Source: Dehalococcoidia bacterium (GTDB lineage Bacteria > Chloroflexota > Dehalococcoidia > Tepidiformales > Tepidiformaceae). From it: a stretch of DNA of 64,000 nucleotides. Of this stretch, positions 35,319 through 45,201 are shown one piece after another. The stretch covers positions 1 through 64,000 of the forward strand of contig VXLW01000120.1 in NCBI GenBank assembly GCA_009841435.1, in the 5' to 3' direction. Both the position numbers and the translations under genes were made by a program. Position 1 is the first letter of the stretch. Every line of letters begins with the position of its first letter. A model generated the notes under the pieces. That model had not been told where the DNA came from, did not search any database, and saw nothing but the letters and a program-made list of their open reading frames with translations.

Positions 35319-35801
35319 ATGCCCGAAACGGTGGAGTGCGCCCGCCACGCGGGGGTCGAGACCGCCCTGCGCTGCAGCCGCTGCGAAGCCCCGATCTGTC
35401 CGTCCTGCCTGATCCAGTCGCCCGTGGGGGCGCGCTGCCCGGACTGCGCCCGGGTGGTGCGAGCGCCCATGTACGTGCTCTCGGGTCAGAACATGCTGCG
35501 GGCGGGGCTGGCGTCGGTCGTAGGCGGGGTGGTGATGGGGCTTCTCTGGGCGCTCATCCTGCTGCCGTTCACACGAGGGTTCTTCGCGCTCATCGTGGGG
35601 GTGGCGCTGGGCTACGGCTTCACGCGACTGCTGGAGTTCGCGACGGGCGGGAAGCGGGGTCCGGGGATGGTGGGGTTCGCGATTGGCGGAATCGTGCTGG
35701 CGTGGGTGGTGCTGATCCTGTTCGGCGGGCAGCACTTCGCGCTGTGGGGGCTGGTGGCGGCGGGGATCGGCGTCTGGTTCGCGTACCAGAACCTGCGGTG
35801 A
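35319..35801 (+). CDS. B-box zinc finger membrane protein
   Basis: A 160-residue protein. Residues 5-42 form a B-box-type zinc-binding module ('ECARHAG', 'LRCSRCEAPICPSCL', 'GARCPDCA') with cysteines and a histidine in the expected spacing. Three or four hydrophobic helices follow (about 55-80, 82-98, 112-132, 135-153). Such 'B-box plus rhomboid-like/DUF' membrane proteins are common in Chloroflexota and Actinobacteria, with no assigned function. An alternative start lies 9 nt upstream. Confidence 0.75.
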   Translation: MPETVECARHAGVETALRCSRCEAPICPSCLIQSPVGARCPDCARVVRAPMYVLSGQNMLRAGLASVVGGVVMGLLWALILLPFTRGFFALIVGVALGYGFTRLLEFATGGKRGPGMVGFAIGGIVLAWVVLILFGGQHFALWGLVAAGIGVWFAYQNLR

Positions 35802-35853
35802 CGCACAGGTTCTTCAACCACTGCCAACAGCCGCCACCAGGGCTCCGGATAGG

Positions 35854-38205
35854 CTACTCAGCACGGACGCGGGCGTACCCGAGCACGTCAATCTCGTTTC
35901 CGATGAACGGCATCCTGCTCGCATCGGGGAATCCCCAGACCAGAATCACGTAGTCCGACGGAGCGCCAAGCACCGCCGGGAACCGGAACGTAGCGGTGAA
36001 CGTCCTGCCGTCCAGTGCGTATTCGCTGGCGACAACGTCGCCCGGGTCGTCGAGTATCCACCGGCCCGAAACGAGCGAAGGGAGAATCGAGCCCGCATAG
36101 TCGTAGTCGTCGGCAGAGCTCAGGTTGAAATTCGTTTGTCCACCCGTTCGCGCATCCGCCATGGTTTCCTTTGAGAGAACCGCGTCGCCAAGCAAAGTGC
36201 CGCTGAAGGTGACGAATGCGCCGTCTTGGGTTGGGTACTGGTCCCACTGAATCAGGCCGTGGCTGGTCCGGGTAACGCCCTCGTCAAAGGGACGGCCTTC
36301 AGGGGCGTTCAGAGCGCCGGACCAGTGCTTCTCGACGATGGCCAGCTGGCCGTCGAATACCTCCTGCACCTCCGCGATGCCAGCGGTCTCACTGTCCTCT
36401 TCGGTCGTGAGCGCCACCCCGTACAACTCGCGCAGCTTCTGGGTGAACGCCTCGCGCCCCAACGTCTCCAGCAGCTCCTGGAATAGCATCTGGCCGAGGA
36501 AGTAGTTGCAACCGTAGCGTCCCTGCTGCCCCGGCGAAGGATTCCACTCGGCCAGCATCGCCAGATCGTGGGCCTCGCAGCCGTCGCGGCGGGGCGCGAC
36601 CAGCAACCCCGGACTCACCCCGGCGTCCACTCCGTACAGGTACTCGAAGACCCGCGCCACGCCTTCGTCGACCCAACCGCTGTGGCCCCTCCAGAAGAAG
36701 TGGGCGATCTCGTGGACGAGGTTCGTTCGGAAAACGAGCGTGTCGTGTGGCGTCCCGTGCTGCTCGCTGTCCGACAGCAGGCTAAGGGCATAGCCGAAAT
36801 TCGTTCCGCCGTAGTTCTCGGTGACGGCGTAGTCGTCCAACACGACGACGACGTGGTCCACGGGCAGGGGGCGCTGCATGATGCGCTCCACGAACTCCAC
36901 CGTGTCCCTGACGTCATCCACCGTCGCCGGTCGAGACTGGGTGCCGGTGCGGACAACGCTGATCTTGAGGTCCGGCGTTTGCTCCGTCGCCGCGAACGCC
37001 ACTTCGGTGCGTGCGACACCGGGGCCCAGGATGTTGCGGATCGCGCTCGCGGTACGGATTGTGCCCGCCGCCACCACGAGGGTCGTCTGGTCATCGGTGA
37101 TGCCGTCGTGGAAGTCCTGGTGCTCCAGCACGGCGTCCAGGCGGTCGTCTTGCTGGAAGGCCAAACTCTGGAGGCTACGAAGCGCCAGTACGTCATTGTT
37201 CTCGATAGACGCCAGGAAGGGCATGCCGATCACTGCCAGGGCTGCTTCCTCGCTCCAGTAGTCCAGCGAACGCAGCCATGTAAGCGCCTCACCTTCGACT
37301 TCGGTGATGCCGTCCCGGAACCATGGCAGGGCCACCACCGACTCGATGACGGCCGTGCCCCTGGCATCGTCTTCGTCATCAAGCCAGCTCACTGACCGGA
37401 TAGCCCTGGCTTCCGTTGCCGTGACCCCATTCCGGAACCACGGCATGGCGAGGACGCTAGCGGCGTCGTGCGCGCTGGCGTGGCCCAGCCACTGGAACCA
37501 CTCAATGGCGTCGGCCTCTACATCGGTCACGTCATCCCGAACCCACCCCAGGGCCAAAGTGGAACGCAGATTGTCGATGTCCGTCACGCCGATATACAGC
37601 AGGTTGTCAACGGCCGTGGTCTCGGTCGCGTTCACACCGTCACTGACCCAGGGCAGCGTCGTGAGCTGCCCGTGCAGATCCGGGTAATGGTGCTGCAGCC
37701 AGCGCAGGTTCTGCGTCTCGGCGAGCGGCTGCGACGGTTCGCCAGACGGAAGCGGCACATCAAGGGCGATATCGCCGTAGCGGAAGGTGCCGCGGCTGCT
37801 CACGCCATCGAGGGTGAGGGGGATGGTGCCGAGCGTGGCCCAACTCCCCGCTTCGTGGCGAGCGCTCACGTAGATACGGAGCGGGTTCGCAATGTGCTGC
37901 CAGACGCGAAGCTGCACGGTTGTCGCCAGGTCCGCGGAGGCCAGCGGCACGTCGAGAGCGACATCGCCGTAGCGGAAGGTCCGGCGGCTGCTCACGCCGT
38001 CGAGGTCGAGGGGGATCGTGCCGAGCGTGGCCCAACTCCCCGCTTCATGGCGGGCGCTGACATAGATACGGAGCGGGTCTCCGATGCGCTGCCAGACGCG
38101 CAGATCTACGGTCGCGGTCGAGTCCTGCGCGCTGGCAGGAAGCACCACTGCGAGCGCGAGCGCCCCCGCAAGAGTGGCGACGAACCAGCGAGTAGCAGGA
38201 GACAT
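35854..38205 (-). CDS. Secreted HExxH metalloprotease-like protein with N-terminal tandem repeats
   Basis: A 783-residue exported protein. A signal peptide (1-27, ending 'LPASAQ') is followed by two about 57-residue beta repeats (about 32-88 and 96-152: 'RVWQRIGDPLRIYVSARHEAG'-type, quoted in part). Then come about six helical repeats to residue 385 of the form 'LPWFRDGITEVEGEAL'. The C-terminal half has 'LVHEIAHFFW' with 'WVDEGVA' 12 residues later, a gluzincin-like zinc site (His, His, Glu near residues 498, 502 and 514). Probably an extracellular peptidase or a surface module; substrate unknown. Confidence 0.75.
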   Translation of the reverse strand: MSPATRWFVATLAGALALAVVLPASAQDSTATVDLRVWQRIGDPLRIYVSARHEAGSWATLGTIPLDLDGVSSRRTFRYGDVALDVPLASADLATTVQLRVWQHIANPLRIYVSARHEAGSWATLGTIPLTLDGVSSRGTFRYGDIALDVPLPSGEPSQPLAETQNLRWLQHHYPDLHGQLTTLPWVSDGVNATETTAVDNLLYIGVTDIDNLRSTLALGWVRDDVTDVEADAIEWFQWLGHASAHDAASVLAMPWFRNGVTATEARAIRSVSWLDDEDDARGTAVIESVVALPWFRDGITEVEGEALTWLRSLDYWSEEAALAVIGMPFLASIENNDVLALRSLQSLAFQQDDRLDAVLEHQDFHDGITDDQTTLVVAAGTIRTASAIRNILGPGVARTEVAFAATEQTPDLKISVVRTGTQSRPATVDDVRDTVEFVERIMQRPLPVDHVVVVLDDYAVTENYGGTNFGYALSLLSDSEQHGTPHDTLVFRTNLVHEIAHFFWRGHSGWVDEGVARVFEYLYGVDAGVSPGLLVAPRRDGCEAHDLAMLAEWNPSPGQQGRYGCNYFLGQMLFQELLETLGREAFTQKLRELYGVALTTEEDSETAGIAEVQEVFDGQLAIVEKHWSGALNAPEGRPFDEGVTRTSHGLIQWDQYPTQDGAFVTFSGTLLGDAVLSKETMADARTGGQTNFNLSSADDYDYAGSILPSLVSGRWILDDPGDVVASEYALDGRTFTATFRFPAVLGAPSDYVILVWGFPDASRMPFIGNEIDVLGYARVRAE

Positions 38206-38230
38206 CCTTCGACTCAGCTGCCGCAGGGCG

Positions 38231-38473
38231 TCAAGCGATGACGGCCATGACCAGGACGAAGGCGAGCGTGACTACGCTGACGACGGCGACGGCGGCGAGG
38301 TCACGGCGGACGTAGCGGTAGTCGGTGGCGACGTGGTGTTCGCGGGGGGTCTGATCGGGGATGCTCGCGGCGGTAGCGCCGGCGGGCTGGGGGATGGGGG
38401 TCGCGCTGGGACGCGGGAGGGTCGAGGCGCGGTCGCGGCGGCGGCGCTGGCGTCGGGGGCGACGGGAACTCAT
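38231..38473 (-). CDS. Small single-pass membrane protein
   Basis: 80 residues: an Arg-rich cytoplasmic-type N-terminus ('SSRRPRRQRRRRDR'), a linker with 'TDYRYVRRDLA', and a C-terminal transmembrane helix ('AAVAVVSVVTLAFVLVMAVIA'). No known family. It lies just upstream of the protease gene on the same strand, divergent from acs. The 'YRYVRRDLxxVAxVS' pattern looks conserved-protein-like rather than random. Confidence 0.55.
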   Translation of the reverse strand: MSSRRPRRQRRRRDRASTLPRPSATPIPQPAGATAASIPDQTPREHHVATDYRYVRRDLAAVAVVSVVTLAFVLVMAVIA

Positions 38474-38526
38474 TGCCAGCGATCGTAACGCGGGCCGGTG
38501 TGGCGCGGAAGCACGGAGCGTATCGG

Positions 38527-38532
38527 TAGAAT
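38527..38532 (+). promoter_or_regulatory. Candidate -10 box of acs
   Basis: TAGAAT, about 51 nt upstream of the acs GTG; the leader ends in an AGGAGGCC Shine-Dalgarno. Confidence 0.4.
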
Positions 38533-38583
38533 CTCGCGCACGACCTGATTGAGGCGTGCCTGTGGGCGCGCAGGAGGCCAGAC

Positions 38584-40550
<1,967 letters not shown>

Positions 40551-40554
<4 letters not shown>

Positions 40555-40925
40555 GGGGCGTCCGGGTTTAGCGGCAGGCGCAGCTGATCGCGCTCCGGAG
40601 CGCTGCCGGCGAGCAGGAGCTCGACGGCGGCGACAGCCGCCTCGCGCTGGTCGCGGGCCTCGGCACGGTCGAGCAGGAGAGGCGCGAGCGCCTCGATGGC
40701 GCGGGCGAGCTCGGGATCCTCGGCGCACAGGCGGTCGTGCGCTTCGGCGGCGCTCAGGCCCTCGGCCCAGTAGCGGCGCACGGCCGCGGCTACGAACGCT
40801 CCGCCCAGCACATCGACACGGTCACCCGCCTCGTAGCCTGCTTCGACAAGGGCGCGCTGGACGATCTCGATGGCCTCGTTGCGGTCGCGGCCGCGCAGGT
40901 CGAGGGGGCGGTCCTCCTCGCTCAT
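40551..40925 (-). CDS. Small protein coupled to ligD
   Basis: 124 residues, rich in Glu/Arg/Ala helices ('[25 protein letters not shown]', quoted in part, and '[13 protein letters not shown]'). No family recognised. Its ATG overlaps the ligD TGA (ATGA), so translation is coupled to the ligase. That makes it a candidate accessory factor of the end-joining system or simply a passenger. Confidence 0.6.
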
Positions 40926-43642
40926 GCTTCGATCCCGAGGAGGGCGGTCAGGTCCTGCTTGGCATCGAGAATGCCGGCCCAGAGGTCGCCGGTTTCGGCG
41001 AAGCGCTCGGGGGCGGTGAGCACGGTGAAGTCGGTGGGGTAGAGATCGTCGAGCTCGTCCCAGCGGACGGGCACGGAGACGGGGGCGCCCGGCTTCGCGC
41101 GGGGCGAAAAGATGGCGGCGACGTTCTTGGCGCGGGCGTTCTGGTTGACGTCGAGGAAGATCTTGCCGGTACGCTTCTCGGAGGCCCACTCGAGGGTGAC
41201 GTCGCGGGGCATGCGGGCGAGCAGCTCGCCGCTGACGGTCTCGCAGAGGGAGCGGATGACGGGGTAGGGGAACTGGCGGAGGACGGGCACGTAGATGTGC
41301 AGGCCGGTCGCGCCCGACGTCTTCACGTAGGAGGGGAGAGCGGCGGCATCGAGGATCTCCTTGAAAGCGCGGGCCACTTCGACCGTCTTGGCGAACGCCT
41401 TGCGGTTGAGCTGGGGCTCCTCGCCCGCGGCCTCGTCGCCCCGGTAGATGTAGGGGTCGAGGTCGAAGAGGAGGAAGTCGGGGTAGTTGAGGACGGATGC
41501 CTCGACGTTCTCGCGAGAGCCGGTGAAGTCGCGGGGGAGGCCGTGGGCGTCGGGCTCGGGCGAGACGCGGGCCATGGTCGCGTGAAACTCGAGGTTGGCA
41601 AGCTGCCCCAGCCAGAGCAGCGTCGCGAGGTTGTTGCAGAGCAGGAACTCGCGGTCGCCGCCGGCGCCCTCGGAGTGGTGGGTCACGGTCTCGACAAAGT
41701 CGGGGGGCGGCGCCTCGGAGTGCTTCTGATAGAAGTGCAGTTCGTCGATGCCATTGGGGTAGCGGGTGAGGGTGATGAGGCGGTCGCGCAGGTGGGGGAG
41801 CATCATCGGGGCGACGGTGGAGAGGTAGCGCAGCAGGTCGCGCTTGGTGACGGCGCGCTGGGAGCCGTGCTCGGGCCAGAGCGCCTTCCCGAGATTCGTG
41901 ACCGGAATCTCGTGGCCATCGACGTCGAGCCGCAGCTCCTCGCGATTCTCCTCGAGTTGGGCCAGCACCGAGGCGACCTGGCTCGAAAGCGGCGGGGCGG
42001 TGGGAGGTGCGGGGGCGGGGGACGCCGGTTCCGCGAGGAATACGACGTCCTCGGGGGCGATGTCGGAGCGGAGGAGCTTGAAGACGGGGGCTCGCAGCAG
42101 CCCGGCTGACGTGACCTCGGTGTATTCGACCTCGACGACCAGCTCGGGGCGGACGAACGTGGCGTCCTCGGCTTCGGGCGGGGTCTCGGCGAATGGGGAG
42201 GCGTCGGTCGTGAGGGCGTCGAGCTGGGCGCGGAGGTCCACGAGCAGGGCATCAGTGAAGCCACCGCCGGCGCGGCCGCGGTAGGTCAGGGCGCCGTCTT
42301 CTTCGCGGGCGGCGAGGAGGAGCGCGCCGAAGGTCGGCTCACGGAGGCCCTCGCCGGGGGTGAAGCCGGCCACAACGAACTCGGCGGTCTGGCGGGCCTT
42401 GATCTTGGCCCAGGAGTCGGAGCGCTTCCCGGGGAGGTAGCGGCTGCCGCGGCGCTTGGCGACGACGCCTTCGAGCCCAAGCGCGACGGCACCCTCGTAG
42501 GCCTCCTTGCCCTCGGCCTGGAAGTGCTCGACGAGGGCGACGGGTCCGACCGGCAAGAGGACGCGGGCCAGAGCCTCCTTGCGCTCCTCGAGGACGACGC
42601 CTGTGAGGTCGAAGCCGTCGAGGTGGAGCAGGTCGAAGGCCATGTACGAGACGGGGACGCGCGCCTCGGCGCCGGCGATGTCGAGCTCGCCGGCGAGGTT
42701 CATGCGCTGCTGGAGGAGCTCGAAGGAGGGGACGCCGCGCTCGTCGAAGGCGCAGATCTCGCCGTCGTAGACGGCCTCGGCGACGGGCTGGGCAGCGAGG
42801 GCGGCGACGAGGCCGGGGTAGGTGGCGGTGAGGTCAGTGCCGCGACGCGAAAAGAGGCGCGCTTCGCCGCCGGAGACGTGGGCCACGGCGCGGGTGCCGT
42901 CGAGCTTCGGCTCGAAGAGCCAGTCGGGGTGCGAGAAGGGCTCGCGGACGCTCGCCATCATGGGCGGGAGGGAGTCGGGGAAGGGCGCGGCATTCGAGCC
43001 ATTGAGGGCGTCGGGCGTGTAGTCGGAGGGGGCCCTGCGGTGGCGGGGGAGGCGGCCGTCGCGGATGTCGTCGAGGCTGAGGCCGGAGACGACGGAGCGA
43101 TCGAGGGCGGGGAGGTCAGCGTCGGGGTCGGCGAGGGGGTCGTCGTGCTTGAGAAGGAGCCAATCGGTGGAGGTCTTGACGAGGGACCAGGAACCCTTGA
43201 GCTTGCGGCCGCGCATCTGGACGGAGATCTTGCCGGCCTCGATGGCCGCCTCCATCGCGGCCTCGGCCTCTTCGCGGGAGGAGAAGTCGAAGACGCGGTC
43301 GTGCTCGGGCGCGTAGGTGCCGGCATCCCAGACGATGACCTGCCCGGCGCCGTACTGGCCCTTCGGGATGACGCCCTCGAAGGCGGAGTAGGCGATGGGG
43401 TGGTCCTCGGTCATGACGGCGTGACGGCGGACGGCGGGGTCGCTGGAGGGACCGCGGGGCACGGCCCAGGACTTCATGACGCCGCCGACCTCGAGGCGGA
43501 GGTCGTAGTGGAGGCGGGTCGCGTCGTGCTTCTGGACGACGAAGGTGAGGGGTCCGGTGCGGCCCTGGGGGACGGCATCGGGGGGCTCGGGCGTTGCCGC
43601 GAAGTCGCGCTTCTCGCGGTATTGGTCGAGGGGCTCGGTCAT
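40922..43642 (-). CDS. ligD: Multifunctional DNA ligase D (3'-phosphoesterase, ligase, polymerase)
   Basis: A 906-residue NHEJ enzyme. The phosphoesterase domain is at about 20-165 ('HDATRLHYDLRLE', His/Asp site). The ATP-dependent ligase domain is at about 225-540, with the adenylated Lys246 in 'FEPKLDGTRA' and motif V 'EGVVAKRRGS'. The primase-polymerase domain is at about 575-900, with catalytic acids in 'LLFDLDPY'. This PE-ligase-polymerase order differs from Pseudomonas only in detail and from mycobacteria (Pol-PE-Lig). The start chosen is MTEPLDQYREKRDF at 43642, matching the family; 9 extra codons lie upstream. Confidence 0.95.
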   Translation of the reverse strand: MTEPLDQYREKRDFAATPEPPDAVPQGRTGPLTFVVQKHDATRLHYDLRLEVGGVMKSWAVPRGPSSDPAVRRHAVMTEDHPIAYSAFEGVIPKGQYGAGQVIVWDAGTYAPEHDRVFDFSSREEAEAAMEAAIEAGKISVQMRGRKLKGSWSLVKTSTDWLLLKHDDPLADPDADLPALDRSVVSGLSLDDIRDGRLPRHRRAPSDYTPDALNGSNAAPFPDSLPPMMASVREPFSHPDWLFEPKLDGTRAVAHVSGGEARLFSRRGTDLTATYPGLVAALAAQPVAEAVYDGEICAFDERGVPSFELLQQRMNLAGELDIAGAEARVPVSYMAFDLLHLDGFDLTGVVLEERKEALARVLLPVGPVALVEHFQAEGKEAYEGAVALGLEGVVAKRRGSRYLPGKRSDSWAKIKARQTAEFVVAGFTPGEGLREPTFGALLLAAREEDGALTYRGRAGGGFTDALLVDLRAQLDALTTDASPFAETPPEAEDATFVRPELVVEVEYTEVTSAGLLRAPVFKLLRSDIAPEDVVFLAEPASPAPAPPTAPPLSSQVASVLAQLEENREELRLDVDGHEIPVTNLGKALWPEHGSQRAVTKRDLLRYLSTVAPMMLPHLRDRLITLTRYPNGIDELHFYQKHSEAPPPDFVETVTHHSEGAGGDREFLLCNNLATLLWLGQLANLEFHATMARVSPEPDAHGLPRDFTGSRENVEASVLNYPDFLLFDLDPYIYRGDEAAGEEPQLNRKAFAKTVEVARAFKEILDAAALPSYVKTSGATGLHIYVPVLRQFPYPVIRSLCETVSGELLARMPRDVTLEWASEKRTGKIFLDVNQNARAKNVAAIFSPRAKPGAPVSVPVRWDELDDLYPTDFTVLTAPERFAETGDLWAGILDAKQDLTALLGIEA

Positions 43643-43763
43643 GTCGAACCCCGGCGCGGACGCGCCCACGAGGGTAGCGGCACGAACGTGATGGCGAGTG
43701 CAATCACAGTGCGATTATCGGGCATAGGGGTGGGGTCACGACGCACGGAGTGATCGAGCCGGG
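43643..43763 (-). other. 121-bp gap upstream of ligD
   Basis: Contains possible -10 elements reading leftwards (GATAAT at 43714-43719). No gene or RNA structure recognised. Confidence 0.35.
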
Positions 43764-43973
43764 TCACGAAGTGAGGTACACCGCCAGCAGAAACACCCCG
43801 ATGAGGCCAACCAGCACAAGCACCACAAACCCGGCGAAGCTCAAAGCCCGAACCCGACCCAACCTCCTCTGGATGCGAAGCCTCTCCTGGCAGGACCCGC
43901 AGATGGCCTCGGAGTCCATGGCCTTCGGCCCCCCACACTTTGAACACTCGCCGTAGACCCGTGGACTACTCAA
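43764..43973 (-). CDS. Zinc-ribbon single-pass membrane protein in the NHEJ locus
   Basis: 69 residues. The N-terminal CxxC pairs 'CSKCGG' and 'CGSCQ' form a zinc ribbon; a basic stretch 'RIQRRLGRVR' precedes one transmembrane helix (about 47-67). It lies between ku and ligD on the same strand, with 42-bp and 121-bp gaps. A link to end joining is positional only. Confidence 0.6.
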   Translation of the reverse strand: MSSPRVYGECSKCGGPKAMDSEAICGSCQERLRIQRRLGRVRALSFAGFVVLVLVGLIGVFLLAVYLTS

Positions 43974-44015
43974 ATGCCCGTGCTCCCCGACAGGACGCTT
44001 CCCTGCTCGCCGCCC

Positions 44016-44855
44016 CTACTCGGCGGCGACGGCGGCCTTCTCGTCGGCCATGGCGCCGTTGTCCGCGGCCGGGGCGGACTCGCCCTCCTTGCGGGCCATC
44101 GCGGCCTCAACGCTGGCGCGGAGGGCGGCCATGAGGTCGACGGCGGGCTGCGGCGCGGCCGCCTCGGGGGTCGCGATCTCCTGCCCCTCGAGCTTGGCGT
44201 TGATGATGGTCATCAGGGCTTCGCGGTACTGGTCCTTGTACTTCTCCGGGTCGAACGGCTCCTCGAGCATCTCGATGAGCGCGCGGGCCATCTCCATCTC
44301 CTCCTCAGAGACCTCGTCGACGGCGACGGACTCGCCGGGATCGCGGATCTCGTCGGGGTAGTAGAGCGTCTCGAGGATGAGCTGGTCGCCGCGCGCACGG
44401 AGAGCGCAGAGGCGCTCCTTCGTGCGGATGGCGACCTTGGCGATGGCGATCAGCCCCTTCGCCTGCATGGCGCGGATGAGGAGGGAGTAGGGCTTGATGC
44501 CCGCGTCCTCGGGAGAGAGGTAGTAGGACTTCTCGTAGTGGACGGGGTCGATCTCGGCCTCTTCGACGAAGGCGGTGAGCTCGATGGTGTGCTTGGTGGG
44601 GAGGGGCAGCTTCTCCAGGTCCTCATCGTCGACGATGACGTAGCGGTCCTTGGCGTACTCGTAGCCCTTCACGATCTCCTCGTAGGGCACTTCCTGCTCC
44701 TCGACCGGGTCCCAGCGGAGCATGCGGACGCGGGTGTTCGTGTCGCGGCGGAGCTGGCGAAAGCCGATGTCCTTGCTCTCGGTGGCGGGGAAGAGGCGGA
44801 TGGGGATGCTCACCATGCCGAAGCTGATGACACCCTTCCAGATGGCTCGGGGCAT
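44016..44855 (-). CDS. ku: Non-homologous end-joining protein Ku
   Basis: A 279-residue bacterial Ku homodimer subunit that threads onto DNA ends and recruits LigD. The core beta-barrel runs from 'RAIWKGVISFGMVSIPIRLFPA' (quoted in part) to 'KEYxD-type' linker 'DPEKYKDQYREAL'. 'RWDPVEEQEVPYEEIVKGYEY' replaces the usual Cys-rich bridge. A 60-residue Ala/Glu C-terminal tail is the variable part. It has a CGGAGGCG Shine-Dalgarno. It is first gene of the NHEJ locus, divergent from the riboswitch-controlled gene. Confidence 0.95.
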   Translation of the reverse strand: MPRAIWKGVISFGMVSIPIRLFPATESKDIGFRQLRRDTNTRVRMLRWDPVEEQEVPYEEIVKGYEYAKDRYVIVDDEDLEKLPLPTKHTIELTAFVEEAEIDPVHYEKSYYLSPEDAGIKPYSLLIRAMQAKGLIAIAKVAIRTKERLCALRARGDQLILETLYYPDEIRDPGESVAVDEVSEEEMEMARALIEMLEEPFDPEKYKDQYREALMTIINAKLEGQEIATPEAAAPQPAVDLMAALRASVEAAMARKEGESAPAADNGAMADEKAAVAAE

Positions 44856-44956
44856 TGCACGCCTCCGGGAATGCCAACTTATGTCGGCAGCACCTGTCAG
44901 TGTACGACCACTGGCGCATGTAGGTCAGATCACGGCGGGGGGCTCCATAACGCGTG

Positions 44957-44962
44957 ATAAAC
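44957..44962 (+). promoter_or_regulatory. Candidate -10 box of the riboswitch transcript
   Basis: TAAACT within GTGATAAACT, placing the start of transcription near 44969, about 10 nt before the aptamer. No clear -35. Confidence 0.35.
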
Positions 44963-44978
44963 TGGAAGGGCCGAATCT

Positions 44979-45107
44979 TCGCGCGACTCACTCGGGTCGC
45001 TCGGGGAGCGGGGGACCCATTGTTGGGGTGAAGTGCGCGAGAGCGTACAGGCGATCTCCGACGCCGAACCCGTCAGCTAACCCCGCAGGCGTTCGGAGGC
45101 TCGCGAC
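44979..45107 (+). ncRNA. Cyclic di-AMP riboswitch (ydaO/yuaA aptamer)
   Basis: The conserved core of the ydaO-yuaA class (Rfam RF00379) is present in order and spacing: GAGCGGGGGACCCA, then GGGGTGAA, then CGAACCCGTCAGCTAACC followed directly by CCGCAGGCGT. A short P1 helix can form between TCGCG at 44979-44983 and CGCGA at 45102-45106. These aptamers bind two c-di-AMP molecules and mostly switch genes off. It lies 94 nt upstream of a lysine 2,3-aminomutase-family gene on the same strand and is the content of the only gap above 300 bp. Confidence 0.95.
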
Positions 45108-45201
45108 TACGCGACCAGCCTCCCAGTCGGTGGTTTCGAGCAGAGATCGCCCGCCCCCGCCCCATTGGCGGGGTATACAGTAGCCAGAGGAGGCACCCTT
45201 T
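45108..45201 (+). promoter_or_regulatory. Likely expression platform and ribosome-binding site
   Basis: Contains the hairpin CCCCGCC-ccatt-GGCGGGG (45155-45173) followed by TATAC instead of a T-run, then the Shine-Dalgarno AGAGGAGG 8 nt before the ATG. The hairpin could act as a weak terminator or sequester upstream sequence; which one cannot be decided by eye. Confidence 0.5.

Noticed and set aside
45155-45173. Calling this hairpin a definite intrinsic terminator
   Set aside because: It is followed by TATAC rather than a T-tract, so it is kept only as a possible expression-platform element.
44722-45183. Plus-strand frame spanning the ku start and the riboswitch
   Set aside because: Its translation covers the conserved aptamer, lacks a ribosome-binding site and resembles no protein.
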